Below, one piece after another: positions 1-13,600 of a stretch of 64,000 bases of DNA. A model generated the notes under the pieces. That model saw only the letters and a program-made list of their open reading frames with translations. It searched no databases and was not told the origin of the DNA. Both the position numbers and the translations under genes were made by a program. The stretch covers positions 1,284,501 through 1,348,500 of the forward strand of contig CP141143.1 in the NCBI GenBank assembly GCA_035235625.1, written 5' to 3'. This DNA is from Saururus chinensis. Lineage: Eukaryota > Streptophyta > Magnoliopsida > Piperales > Saururaceae. Within the stretch, counting starts at the first letter, position 1. The number at the start of each line of letters is the position of its first letter.

Positions 1-481
1 CTACTTTTTGTTTTGATAGCGCGAAGTGCTTTTAACGTTCTGCTCAGGTTAAGAAACGCATTGAAATTCTTAGATATATGAGATCGATGGAGAACTTTTA
101 ATTTTTGAGATGGATATTAATTTATGTTAGTGTATATAAGTATTAATTGTATTGACACTAATATATATTAATGTGTATCAATAGTACTAATATGTATTAA
201 TATACACATCATTAATTTCATAAATGAAAGGCACTTAAATACTACTCCTTACACTAGGCGGATGAGAAAAAAAACTCTTCCCTTTGAATTTGATTGAGCT
301 TTGCTTTCTTTTGAAAATTTCTTACTCTTAAAGATCATAATACTACTACTACTACTTACTATTACTCTCTAAGGTGGTTTCCATTGATTAATCGTATGAT
401 TGTTTTGGTTGATAGTTAACTAATAATAATACTCGTCCAAAGATGATAATCGTGAATAGAATAATATGTATGTTCGCGCAG
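1..481 (+). other. 3' part of an intron of the LRR receptor kinase gene
   Basis: AT-rich sequence with no coding potential. It ends in a CAG acceptor at 479-481, directly before the kinase exon. The kinase exon starts in phase 1: the G completing the Glu codon comes from an upstream exon outside the window. The start of this intron is therefore also off the left edge, or the sequence includes it without a recognisable upstream exon. Confidence 0.6.
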
Positions 482-1020
482 AGTATGCTTGCATGCTGAA
501 GATAACGGAGAAAAGCGACGTGTACAGCTACGGGGTGGTGCTGCTGGAGCTAATAACGGGGAAGAAGCCAGTGGACCCCACATTTCCGGAGGGGCAGCAC
601 GTGGTGCAGTGGGTTAGGGTCCACCTGAAGAGCAAGCGGGACCCGGTAGAGATCTTGGACCCCAAGTTGCAGGGGCGGCCGGATTCGCAGGTCCAGGAGA
701 TGCTGCAGGCGCTGGGCATCTCCCTGCTCTGCGCCAGCAACCGGGCCGAGGACAGGCCCACGATGAAGGATGTCGCCGCGCTACTGAGGGAGATTCGACA
801 CGAGCAGCCCAGCGGGCCCGAGGCCCACAAGCTCTCCACAAACGATTCTCACAAGCTGCTGCCACCCTCTTCTAACTACTCCATCACGCCGGCCCAGCTT
901 TTGCTTCGGGGCACCTCCTCGCACTGCTCCCTCGCTTCCTCCTCTTTGTCGGGCACTAGTATTATTAGCGACGGGGGGGAACCATGTGCTATAAATCGGA
1001 CACTTGAATTGCCACTATAG
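482..1020 (+). CDS. LRR receptor-like kinase, class XI (RGI/RCH-like), last exon only
   Basis: This exon encodes the C-terminal half of a Ser/Thr kinase domain and a roughly 70-residue tail. After the acceptor it reads from the split Glu of the APE motif into ITEKSDVYSYGVVLLELITG (kinase subdomains VIII-IX, invariant Asp in SDVYS). Next come the PVDPTFPEGQHVVQWVR stretch typical of subfamily XI receptors, and the subdomain XI motif EDRPTMKDV. The position of the intron within the APE motif is usual for RGI/RCH-type receptors. Known members are plasma-membrane peptide-hormone receptors (for example RGF receptors); that role is inferred from the family here. The usual EYGYMLKI reads EYACMLKI, which may be harmless. 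The exon is GC-rich against an AT-rich background and ends at a TAG. The extracellular LRRs, the membrane span and the ATP-binding lobe lie outside the window, so I cannot tell whether the gene is intact. Confidence 0.85.
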
Positions 1021-1763
1021 AGAGACATGGCGCTAAGTCGCCAATTTATTCCTTCCCAGCCAAAATTCAGGGAGGTAAAGCTGTGTAGAAATTCAATTGG
1101 GTAAGCAATTGATTGTATAGCAACTGACTAGGATGAAGATTGCATTTGGCTCACTTTTTTCTATAGACATGTGGGTCATTGCTCACTTTGACAATTAACA
1201 GCTTCTTTTTGCTTCAATCAAACAAAACGCACAGTACATAATATTATAAGCCAATGTTAAGTATTGAAGATTTGCACAGCAGTTGCAACTTCTAAGGCAA
1301 TCGTGACGACACAAGCCATCGCTCACCCCGTTGCTATCTTCGCGCGAATAGTGGCTTGGGTGAAGAGCCTCCTATTAGACTATCTCAGTTCGGCCAATAT
1401 ACTCTAAACTACAATATTAGATTTCAAGTTTCATTAATCATAACCACCCCATTAACCAATTATCTGTAATTAAACATGTAAATAATTAGCTAATCGATGT
1501 AAGTGTATATTGTGCAATATATATTGTTAATTTAAACCAAATATAATATTTAAATAATTTAAAGCTATTTGTTGTCTATTCCACAATGTGATTTAAAATT
1601 TAAAAAGTGTAACCATATCATATGCATAAATTTTTAATTTATATGTCACAAATATTTGAGTCATATTTGCATGCACTTGGCACATCTAGCAGGGCATGTA
1701 TGGGTGCATCACATGTAGTTAGATTATGATTCTATGATGTGTGTTACTCAGGGAATAGGCAAG

Positions 1764-1880
1764 TTAGAATCACCTGCCTACCCTTTTGAGTAATGCACAT
1801 CATCAAATCTCTATCTGATAGTTAGAATCACCCACCTACCCCCTTGAGTAATATGCATTGTCAAATCTCAATCTGCTATT
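1764..1880. repeat. two-copy tandem repeat, unit about 58 bp
   Basis: Two adjacent copies both read AGTTAGAATCACC, then a CTACCC block, TTGAGTAAT, and TCAAATCTC. They differ by about ten substitutions or small indels. No coding function is visible. Confidence 0.7.
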
Positions 1881-2183
1881 TTTGTTGTACCCATGCCTAG
1901 ATCTATTGGGTGCATGATAACTTTTCTAAAGTCTTTTGCATATTTAAATAAAATTGAACCAAATGGTTAATCAGCTAGGACAGGATGTCTCCATGGTTTT
2001 GGCCGGTTAATAGTGTCAATTGGAAAGCTAAAATGAATTATTTTTGGGTTTTTAATTGACACCAATAAAGTGGGATGGAGAGAGTGGTTATAATTATATT
2101 GTCCGCCTAAGGATTGTGGTTTCCTTTTCAATTGACATGGACGTTGTTGGCCCAATATCCAGACAAGTTTCATTTAATCAAGG

Positions 2184-2346
2184 AAAATGATATTTTTATA
2201 ATAAAAATACATAAAAAAATTCACATGTGAGTTTTGATTAGTTTAGATAAGTGAGCCTGAACTTTGTGCGGGGCTCACTTATTAATTCCAATCAAATCTC
2301 TTATATAAGTTTTTGTAGGTATTTTTGTTGTAAGAATATCACTATC
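2184..2346. mobile_element. MITE, copy 1 of a family also present at 38068-38235
   Basis: The ends are inverted repeats: the left end reads AAAATGATATTTTTATAATA and the right end, reversed, reads GATAGTGATATTCTTACAAC. The body holds CACATGTGAGTTTTGATTAG and matches the second copy at 38.07-38.24 kb along most of its length. No transposase is encoded. The flanking target duplication is not clean in this copy, so the insertion is probably older than the 38-kb one. Confidence 0.6.
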
Positions 2347-4631
2347 TTTTTTTTTAAGGTTGGATCTATGTGCTTGTGAGGTTGCATATGGATTTATTGT
2401 AAATAATTCAGTGCAACATGATCATGTTCCTTTTTAGCATGCATGTGCTTACATTTTGCTTAAATTTCTATCTACAGTTGCATTGGTCCTTAATATACTA
2501 GTACATATTGAGTTTGGGACCAACGTGCATGACCTAAAAAAATGGAGCCAATTAATAAAATATTGGGTATAACAATTAATTGACTAATTTGCCTAAACAT
2601 GCTACATTTGTTTACAGAATTTTCAGTCTTTCCACTTATTAGACCAACCCAATGTGTGACTTGTAGGGCTCATTTTCTTTATTATCAATTAGTCATCCTT
2701 CAAGTGTCAAACTTAAACACTACGATCTCATGTCCATAATTCTTTTAGAGTCCACAATGCAAAATAAATATGCTCAAGGTGTACTCAATATTTTTTGAGA
2801 ATGTATACTATATTGAATTATTAAAGTAATCTTTTATTACTTATATAATCGTCATACCTTGATATGACCCTAGCCTTTGGATTACTAGTTGCATGCTCAA
2901 CATTTTCAATTAATAGGAACATGACCCTTTTAAAGTTCGCCAATCAGACACAATGAGCCTTCTATTGCTTATAGGCATATGACAATGAAAACCTAGATCG
3001 ACTACAACCGGTTTCTATGGCCACATGCCTATTTGCAATAGGGGGCTTATTTTGGACTCATTACATAGGAGAACATTTAAAAATCTTCCCTTCTTAGAGG
3101 CACAACTCGTTTCAATCCAAGAGGTAAAATAATGTCATCTATTAGTTCGATTGTCGAGTTGAGTCATGGGTTTTTCTTTTACATGTGAGTTGTCTTTTGA
3201 GCAAGTTGTTTATATTGTACCTGATTATTGACAACTTGTTTAGGTGGGGATAGATTAAGAGTGCTAACAAGCTGAGCCAAGCCAAGAATTAGGCTTGCGC
3301 GACTTAAACTTGAATTGTTCAAGTTCACCTCAAAGCCTGAATATTCTAGCTCAAATTTCAATAAGTGAATCAACATAGTATCATATGTAGTAAGATGTTT
3401 TTATTATTAAATAGTAATAAAAATACTTTGACAAGTATTACGATTGCACCTTGAACAACATGCTATAGTCACTATGAAAAAAGAAAAGTATGATACACAT
3501 TTTTTGGCTACATATACTCTAACTATCTTCCTCTATTTACATGCATATAATCACTTAAAAAATACAGAAAATATAAATCTACATTGGCAATATTACCATC
3601 TACTTCCTTGTATATTTATCTCTTTACATGCATATATATATATATATATATATTACTCAAAAAGATACATAAAAAAAACCCATAACAAATTATTCTTGAT
3701 TTTTGGTATGTCTCTAACAAATTCCAAGTACTTGCATAAAGAGAAACCATTCATAAAATGAGGTTGCCCCCCTAGTATTATGCTTTTAACTTTTGAAATA
3801 ATATTTTAATCATTCTTTTGTAGTAATGATTTTTTTTGTCAGCAATAAATGATGTAACAATTGACGAGAACAATATTTTGTGCAATTTTTTGGGAAGACC
3901 TCAAGTATTGTTGACAAAGATTAATTCACATATATGGTAATAAATATTCTTACCTTATGTATATATACAATGAAGAAAAACTCTTACCTAATGTCATATT
4001 GTTATCGGTCAGAACTCAGAAGAATGACATTGTGCAAATGAACATGGCAACATGATATGAACATACCATATAAGAGACCACAGTACATGACATTAAACAT
4101 GTTGACAGTACTATAAAGATGGATGCTACTTGTGGGTTTTGTAATAAACCTTTTTGAGATATTACATTCTATTTCATGAAAGCAAAAAAATATTACAATG
4201 TCACTTGGAAAAAAAAACCGGAGTCATCCTCTTAACACACCCATAAAACTAAACAAAAAAATCCATCTAAATATAGTAAAAGTCTTTTATTGAATTTTGC
4301 ATAAGTTTAGCAATTGACTTTTCTTAGTATTTTTTAAATATTAATTATTTATTTTGTAATGACAATAGTATTATAAAGATATGTACCCCTAAAGTTTACA
4401 TATTCTTAAAAAACCTCTCGGTGCCTAAAAAAAACCCAATAATAATAATAAATTTTTCAAAGAAAAAGAGTTTTTTGAAGGCGTAAATATTTACAATCAA
4501 TTTTAGCATATTCACTCATCTTCGAGCCCTTCGTCACCCTCATTACTGTTGATTGACGACGACCAAATGTGTAAATCAATGCACATTAGATGTTTAGATG
4601 TGTGAAGTTTAGATGTGTAATGTTTGTGGGT

Positions 4632-4656
4632 GTATATATATATATATATATATATA
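4632..4656. repeat. (TA)n microsatellite
   Basis: A short perfect TA tract. A similar one lies at about 3630-3652. Confidence 0.9.
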
Positions 4657-5308
4657 ATGTATCTAAAATTTATACTATTTTAAAATATGTATCATATGTA
4701 ATATATGTTAATACATAAAAATTATATATCTAATATAATTTAATAAATATACTATATATTATAAATAATATATACTCCATTCCTCTCATAGTAATAATTA
4801 TATTTTAAAAAATAATAACTTTTATTAAATAGTAAAATTTATATATAAGAGAGAGAAATAAGCTTATGATACTCTTTTTAAGTACTAATCAATTAAATTG
4901 ATCAAAATAAAAATTATAATATAGAATATATTTTTTTACCAATTAAAATTACAAATTTAAGACAAAAAAAATATTATTTATTATATATATTATTTATATA
5001 TAATTTTATAATTACATTTAAGTTGAAGTCGAACTCGACCCGGCATAAGTTTAAGTTTCATTGAAGCGTAATTGTGCAGCTTATATTCGAACCCGATTCG
5101 AACGTATATTGGAGTTCGGGTTGACCTCATTTCGAATCAATGCCGGTTCACAAGCAGGGCGGGCTCATCATCACCCCTAGGAAGTTAGAAAGAACGGTTC
5201 TTCACTGAAATTCTCCCCGACTTCTGAAGCCTCAATTCTTCCCTCCCAATTTACCGCTCCAACTTCGGATACACTGGTATTAGAAATCTACCTTTGGAGT
5301 TTCCACAA

Positions 5309-7613
5309 ATGGGACTCAGAATTGGAGGGAAGGTCGAGAAAGTGAACGGGAAAGAGCTAAGCTATAGGCAGTTTGTGGAGAGATATCTCCAAAAAAATGA
5401 GCCCGTGGTGTTGACTGGGTTAATGGATGGCTGGAGAGCTTGCCATGATTGGGTGACTGATCATGGGGAACCCAATCTCCATTTCTTTACTACCCACTTC
5501 GGAAACTCCAAAGTTCAGGTATACTTGTTATTCGTCGTTCACTTTATCTGGCAGTGGGGGGTCTGTTAATCTGGACCGAAGGTAGTTGGGTATTGTCATA
5601 CAGCCTAGCATGGTCGTTCCCAATCCGGTGCCAATGCCTCTGGAATTTGATATCCTTGACGAGTTGAATACGATGATGTGAAGTTCTGTTGATTTTTCCT
5701 GTCTTCTAGAATCCTACTTGCTTTATTCGCCATGAGAATAAAACATCTCATTGCTTCTAGGTTGCCGAATGCAGCAGAAGGGAGTTTACAGATCAACGAA
5801 GAGTTGAAATGTCTGTTTCCGATTTCATCAATTATTGGATTGATTTTTCTGCGCGAAGAGGCATTCATGAAGACTTAAAGAGTGACCAGCCCGTTCTTTA
5901 TTTAAAGGATTGGCATTTTGTTAAGGTGCGTATGGTCATGTGGTTCATCTTTCTCTGCATTCTATTATTGCAATCTATGTTTTTTTTTATATCAAAATTA
6001 AACCTGTCCATGGCTATAAAAAAAAAAAAGTTTATCTGCTTTCAAACAAACAACTTTATTTCTTCTGATTTATTGGGGATTCAAAAACTGGTGATATTGT
6101 TTATAACTCTCAAATCAGGCAGCAATAATGACTAAGCTAATTAATCATGAGTGCATCTTATAAAACAAACGAAGTTTTAACTTAAATAAATTCATAAACA
6201 TAGAAAGTTGAAAATAAAATTTATTCCAAATATCAGCAAAATGGTAAGATAATTTTCCATATGGTCAGAGTTCCACGATTCCTTTTCAATCTAACATATA
6301 CATTTTCATCACTATCACCACTTTAAACATATTGGACATATTAAGGGATTACCTTCCAGGGTGAAAATGCTCCACTACCAGGTCCTCATCCCATAGAAAT
6401 AAAAAAATATTCATAGCTCAAGTAGTGTTGAATCAAGATAGGAAGAAATTCCTTAATACTCCCAACTAACACCTCTACCCCTTCCATATCTGGTATAGGT
6501 TCACATATGCTCTTTAGAGTGCTAGAGCTTACTTTCTTTGCTTTTAATATTAACTTATTTAAAGTAAGAAAGACAGATGGCACTTAATTACCAGTCGCCC
6601 TTCTATCTTTCTTCATAATCATCTTATGATGAAATGCAGGTATGATTCGAGGGTAACCACTATGTTGCAAACCACCTGGACAAGGTAAATAACATGTAAT
6701 ACGACAATAGAAAAATCTACTGGTATCAGTAGGCACATCAGGTGGACCATCATACAGTAATAATCTTTCTTTTTTTTGCTACCGATCATACACTAATAGA
6801 CAACTCTCTTAAAAGCTTGACAAGTGGACAGCATATAGTTGAAGATTAGATTACCATATGATGTCTTAAACAACAATGTGAACGGCTGTGCTGCACCGAG
6901 GAAGGTCATGTCACCCATAAACATTACCATTGTTGTAGAATAGAATGATAGTCAAATTCTCTTTAAAAAACTGAATTTCATAAAATTAGACTTCATATAA
7001 TCTCAGAATCACAACAAATTTGCATTAGCTGTAAACTTTACCCTTTGAAAAATGGCCTCAACAATGAACTTTTGCTTTACCAACAGGACCAGCCAGCAAG
7101 TTTTGGGGAGTCTGGACATAATCCTGCAAGAAGGAAGAGATAAAAAGAACTGAATTTTAAAAAGATCACCATTCAGTAGAGGCAACACAGCGCAAGAGCG
7201 GAAGTTGTTGATTTGTCACTAGTGAAGAATCCAAGGTAAAACTAAAGAAAACCAAGATGAGAAAAGATAATTAAAATCCTCTTCAACCTCACGAAATTGT
7301 CAAATGTTGTCTACTGAGCCAATACATGGGCTCTCTCTTCCTTCACAAAATCAATTATTCTAAGTTATAAATCATATAGGACTTTGAAGTCCTATTATTC
7401 ACAGGACTATAACGGCACAACCTATTAGAGTTCAGGGTTCTAAAACATACAGCCTTTTGGAATGTGGAGTCAGATCTCTTAACTTGTAAATCTATTAGGA
7501 CTCCAAAGGGCTACGAGGCCACATGCTATTCTCTGAAACAAGTAGGGCATTGGAAGGGCAATATAGGCATAGTCTTGCAAAATTCTCTGCCCCCCTTTTA
7601 CAATAAATATATA

Positions 7614-7649
<36 letters not shown>

Positions 7650-10600
7650 TGTATGTATGTATGTATGTATGTATGTATTCATGTTTGACAACTTTGTCTA
7701 TGATTGCGTAAGTTGTCTATAATTATTCTGCAGGTGCAAGACATTATGAACCAACTTAATAACTCATACTACACAGCCTTCCCTTTTATGCAAAACTTTC
7801 TCAGATTTCTCATCTTCAAAACAGGAATACTACTATTATGTTGCATACACGACACCGTCCTTTTTTCTTGATGATTGGCTCAACCTGTATCTTGACACTC
7901 ATCCGATGCATACTGATTCAAAGGCACAAATCCATGATGGAAAAATAAATTGCTCTGATTATCGTTTTGTTTACATGGGACCGAAAGGTTTGTTTGTGGT
8001 AATAGTTTAAAAAATTATTTTAATTCGTGTAAATACCCTAATGAATTCTTGAACAATTTTCTCTAAAATGATTATCCAATTGTAAGGAACTGATGGCTTC
8101 ATTACTGTTTTTAGGATCTTGGACCCCTCTACATGCTGATGTTTTCAGGTCATATAGCTGGTCTGCAAATGTGTGTGGGCAGAAAAAGTGGCATTTTTTA
8201 TCACCTTCACAATCTCATCTTATATTTGACAGGTTGTTATGCATTTTCATCTGAAATTGATGGTGCATGTACTTATGGTTTTAATAGAAATAATGTGGAG
8301 TCACCTCATTACTTAAGCTTAACCTTCCCTCCCTCCCTCTCGTCCACCCCAATCAAAAACAAAATCCGAAGATGGTGTCAATTCATGTTTCATTATCTGA
8401 TAATAAAGATATTGCCCCCCTGTAATATATATGGTGCTTTAATCTGTATCAATTGTAGATGTTGATCTTGTGCGTTATAGAGATTGTTGATTCAGAAAAC
8501 CTTCATAGGACTTGTATGTGTGGCATATTTCTAGGACTTTTTCTGGGAAAATCTTATAGCTGAACTAGTCTATCTGTATGAATATATTTGAAAGAATCTA
8601 ACATGCACAAGTACAACTCATCCTCTAGTAAAAATAATTGTGGAATTATATTCTCTAAGGAGAAACTGGCAAAGAAAAAAGTGTTATCTTCTAGGCTGTA
8701 AACATGCAACATGGTTCCAAATAGAAAAACTTCAATCATTTTAAGAATGAAAAAATTGGATTCAATTGTCAACCACTCCTATGGCTTCTTTGAAGTGGTG
8801 CGGCAGCAACAAAACCCAAGTAACAAAGATCCAATGAGAAACGCAATTTGAAAGAAGAGAGATGAGGGAAGGACAGAGAAATAGTATAAAATAGAGAGGA
8901 GCAAGAGACCAGAATCCACCGGTCCGTTGGCCTGTAATACAGAGCTTCGAGTCCTAATTTCAGTCAGCTTACATCATTTGCCTTTTCCCCTTGTCCTTAT
9001 GCTATTTATACCGCCTGGTCTAAAGTCACCTCTAAACATTGTGTTAGTAAAGTAAGTATTGTTTATATTTTGGCCTCATTCACAGCTAGCTCCCCCACAG
9101 TTAATTCACCTCCTTACCACCTTTACTCAATGTGACCCATAATCAAGTCGGCCAACGTGACCCATGCCCCTTGCCTTGGTGCTTCGCACTCTTATGTTGG
9201 TCCCTGTTGAATAAGTATGCTTCAGCCAACTGTTCCACATCATTCTTGGTCTAAGCTTTCTCATTATTCATGCAGGAACATGAAAAATTCTGTTTACAAT
9301 ATATTCACTGATGTTTCTGAAATACAGTTTCCAGGTTTTAAGAAGGTGACTACAGACGTTTTCCTTCAATTTTATTTTTCCTTTGTTTTTCTCTCTTTCC
9401 TGTAAAATGTCACGTCATGTTATTCGTCATACCTGCAGGCAGTCTGGTTGGAGTGTACTCAAGAGAAAAATGAAATTATCTTTGTTCCTAGTGGATGGTT
9501 TCACCAAGTTCACAATATGGTATCCTTTTCAAGCATAACTTGAGTGATTGAATTTCGATTAATAACCTAGTTTTTCCTGAGTAATCAATGTACTTTGATG
9601 TTTTTTTGAGGGAAATGTCTGTTTATATGATTTACTTTTTAATCTCGAGTTGGGTGAATGGTTAGAATGGACTGTCACTTTTGCTACTTGAATTAACTAC
9701 GCAAGCTGATGCGCACAGGATAATTCATCTATATCTATGTTAAAAGAAAATTAATTATGAGGATAATGAAGTTTGACCAGAAAATTAATTGTGCTTGTTT
9801 CCAATTTTTTGTGGCGAGGACTGATGCCACATAGCTACTAATGGCAGTTTGTGTAATCTTCACTTTCTGAGTTTGTTTAAGTTGCAAGTTACAAAAATGG
9901 AATTTTCATTTATTAAGTCAGCTGTAGTTTTTTTGGCCTGCTCAACCAGGAGACTCACCTAGTCAACCATTTGGGTCATGACATAGTGATGTTTTGAAGT
10001 TGGAGGATATTAATGAAAGCACGTCTTCTTTCCCTAAAACTAATGGGAGGCACATCAAATCAGTATGTAGCCTCCCCATCTTTAATTTCAAAATTGTGGA
10101 CTGAACCCCTAAGGTTGGTCATAACATAATTGACAATAGAACATGTAAAAAATTATTAAAACACCTTATAAGCTTTCTTCTCTTAGGTATTTCATTGAAG
10201 ACTTACAAAATGTCCTTTTATTACTATCAATCTTGTGATAGAGGCAATAATGTCTAATATACTTAATATTTGCCATCTAGGTTGGTATGTCTAGTGTAAG
10301 GAGTTTTTAATGCTCCCCACTCACCATGAGCCCAGTGTAAGGAGTGCCTTAAGAGCCGTTCATCCATGAGATTGACAATAATGCTAACGTGCGTTAAGAG
10401 TGTGCGCCGTCAATCTTAAAAATGAACGGTCCCCTGGTGTTCCTTTTGTTGGGCGCATGGTGAGCAGGGAGCATGAAAAACTCTTCCATGTCAGTGGGGA
10501 TAATGCTAAGGCAACAGATAAAGGTGCTAATAGTAATAAGAAGGTAATAGGGATGGACAAAGGGTGAAAAGTGTTGATGCAACCATTTTTTAGGACTATT

Positions 10601-13600
10601 AAGTGTTAGCTTTTTAAGAGCTATTTGATAGTCTTTTGAAGTTCTAGCTTTTGCAGTTCTAGCTACTTGAACTAAAACTGTATGATGAGTTTGCTTGTTG
10701 TTAGTTACTTGTTTAGTAGTTCGTCATTCAAAGTTGTAATAGTTGTAGGAAGCTAGTTGGAGGTGTGCAATCGCTTTGTGGGTTGTTGGATTGTTGGGCT
10801 TCAATTGGAGCAGTTTGGGAGCAACTGAGGGAACCGCATGCTAGCTGGGGGAAATTAGTTATAACTTCCCGACTGATAGAGTTGTTGGCACATGACTACT
10901 TGCTCATTTCCATCCAAATAAATCCGTTGGCACTTGACCACTTTCTTATTTCTGTCCAAATAGAGTTGTTGGCACATGGGAGCAAGTGACAGGCTATAGA
11001 CAACTCATTTTGATGTCAAATTCAAATTTTAAATTAGGTTTCTAATTCAAGGAACCTCCAAGGGTATCATCAAGGTTCGCAATCTCTGATCTTGGGCTTG
11101 TTTCTGTTGGTCAAAGAGACGAGATCTCTGAGTTATCCAAAAGAGGTTTCTATATATGTTTTGTTAATCTGAGTATATTTTTATGTCTAAAAGACCAAAT
11201 TCTAATCTCGAACAACTCTAACATCAAGAGACTACATTTGTTTTAATATAAACAATGTTAATTCTTTTAAATACTACATTTTTATTAACATAAACTATGG
11301 TAATTCTTTTGAATGCCCATCTATGTGGTTGAATTCTCCAAGCAAGAAACAAAGTGGGTCTCATTAGGTCATAGCTAGGATTGTTAAAGGTGTATTTTGT
11401 CAATAGGAATAGTTGGTTCCATCTACCCACAGATAGATTAAGAGTTTGATTTCTATAGCTATGCCATAATAAATAGGGAGGAACAAAAATAAAATTGATT
11501 TGAGAAGTTGGTTCAAAGAGTGGGAGAAGCAGACTTCATAGTAGTTGGTAGTATTTATAGGATTCCCGCTCATTATAGAAAAAATGAGGAGAATCTTGCG
11601 AGATTTTAGTAAGGTCTCGTCGAGACCATGTATAGAGGCCAAAATGCCTCTTACATGATCTCATGCCTTGGCGATCCCCACTGAAACTGAAATCTTGCAA
11701 GACTGTGAATCTTGGTTGTCATTTGTAAGTGGCATTTGCCTTGTTCCTAAATTTTAGGATCTAGAGATGTTGTTCCTCCATTAGAGAGATGTAGTTGAAG
11801 TGGTATTTTTCATTTGAATTCTAAATTGAAGTTCAATTTCCTTCTTCTCTTCCATTTCTCTGTGATTTTTATTTGTTTTCTGTTCGAAGTTGAGAGATCT
11901 ACATCTCTGGTGAAATGAGCTGCATAAGTTTAAGAAAATGATGCAGCGAGTTTTCCAGCAGTTGCAGATCTTCAATTCCAGCAAATGGAAAATGAAAATA
12001 ACGAAGAGAAAATGGGGAAGGTAGGAGAACTTGAATTTATTGCAGAAATTTAATGGAATTACAATGGATAGAACTTCGGACGGGAAGGAATAACATCTCT
12101 TGAAGATGAAGGTAAGATGAACAACATCTCTCATAGAAGAATTGGACTCTAGAACTTGCAATCTTAATAAACAGGTAACAAGCCAAAATACAAATGACAA
12201 CAATTGATCTAGATTATACCCTTGGAGCACCAAAATAAGCTGCTCATGAGTTGGTCATGTGCTCCCATGTTCCAATAACTCTATTTAGAGGGAAATGACC
12301 AAGTCGCCATGTGCCAATGGCTCCATTTGGGGGGAAACGAGCAAACAGTTATGTACCAACAACTCTTTCAGTTGGTAAGTTATATAACTAACTTCCTCTA
12401 ACTAGCATGTAAATCTGCTATGTTGTTCCCAAGCTGCTTTAATTTAAGCCCAAACTTCCGACAACTCACACAGTGATCCCATGCCCCTGACTTCCTACAA
12501 CTTTTAGAGTTTTAAACAAACAAGCAACTATCAACTAGTAACTCATCATACAACTTCAAATGAAATAGCAACCCGACAAGTAGCTTCAAATGCAGCTTCA
12601 GAAGACTATCAAATAGCTGTTAGAAAGCAACATAAGATCACACTTACAATTATGAATTTAAATAAAGTGTCATACATCACCACGTGAGTTAAAAATTAGT
12701 TGTTATAGATCAAATTAATTTTAGAAAAAATAAATATACTGTCATGTACGTAAAAATTGTATATGTAAAGAGTGAAAGAAGTAAAAATAGTGAGTTATTA
12801 CAAAGATATACCTGAATTACTGACAGTGATAGAGGAGCAATTGGAGTGCCCAAAAGGTGAGTCATATTAACAAGAAAAGACTGGATCTCCAAATGGTGAG
12901 GAAGCTACTGAGTTGTCAGTGGAAGTGTCATGAAGAGTGGTGGAAGCCACATGGCAATCACCAAGAAATTGAGGTTCTTGACCTGCTGAAAGGCGCGGGC
13001 CAGCTGGAATGGTGCAGGTTGTCCAGAAGGCTGAGATGCAATTGGATGATGTCCTGTTTGCATAAGGCGATTAGGACAATTGGCTTTCCAATGTCCTTTC
13101 TCATGGCAATAACTGCATTCATCCTTAGATACATTAGGTTTGGGCTTGCTTGTAACCTGATTGGGACAATAGGAGGTAGTCAGGATCATAGAGGAGATGT
13201 TAGAAGCCACAGCAGTTGCCAGTGTGCGAGGGAGGCTGAGATGTAAAATGTAGCCACTCAGGCCCTCAAAATTCTTGCCTTGTAGAATGAGTCATGGCTA
13301 AAACTCGTTCAAAATGAGTTTTGCCTAATTTGTGACCACGTTTGTGACATATCCTGGTTAATTTAGTCAGTTCACCAGGAATTTGCAGGAGTTGGGAAAC
13401 TATGGAATCGGCACCTGATGCTCTGGTAGGCTCTTAAGTTGCACGAGAAATAGTATTGAATGCCTGATAAATGAAGGTGCTTTAAGCTGTCTATTGGTTC
13501 CAAAAGTATCTTTTTTGAAATATAATATTGCATAGGAGAGTGAATAAATCAGTAGGACATTGCTGTTTCATACAGGTTTTTCTTTTTGCTAATGGCGACT

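Larger units (their letters stand above)
1021..5308. other. AT-rich intergenic region with repeats
   Basis: No open frame here resembles a known protein. The region contains a 2-copy tandem repeat near 1.8 kb, a MITE at 2184-2346, (TA)n tracts at about 3630-3652 and 4632-4656, and GC-richer patches near 3255-3350 and 5025-5180. These patches carry degenerate CGAACTCGACCCG/GAGCC-type sequence of the sort seen in plant hAT-like elements. One of them ends near 5180 in CACCCCTAG, the complement of a CTAGGGGTG-type hAT terminus. The last 150 bases before 5309 are presumably the promoter and 5'UTR of the JmjC gene. Confidence 0.5.

Noticed and set aside
6640..6684. 45-bp exon-like piece in JMJ20 intron 2, flanked by CAG and GTAAAT
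   Set aside because: It reads a TGA as its second codon in the phase required, and the conserved protein joins directly from exon 2 to exon 3. At most a cryptic exon.
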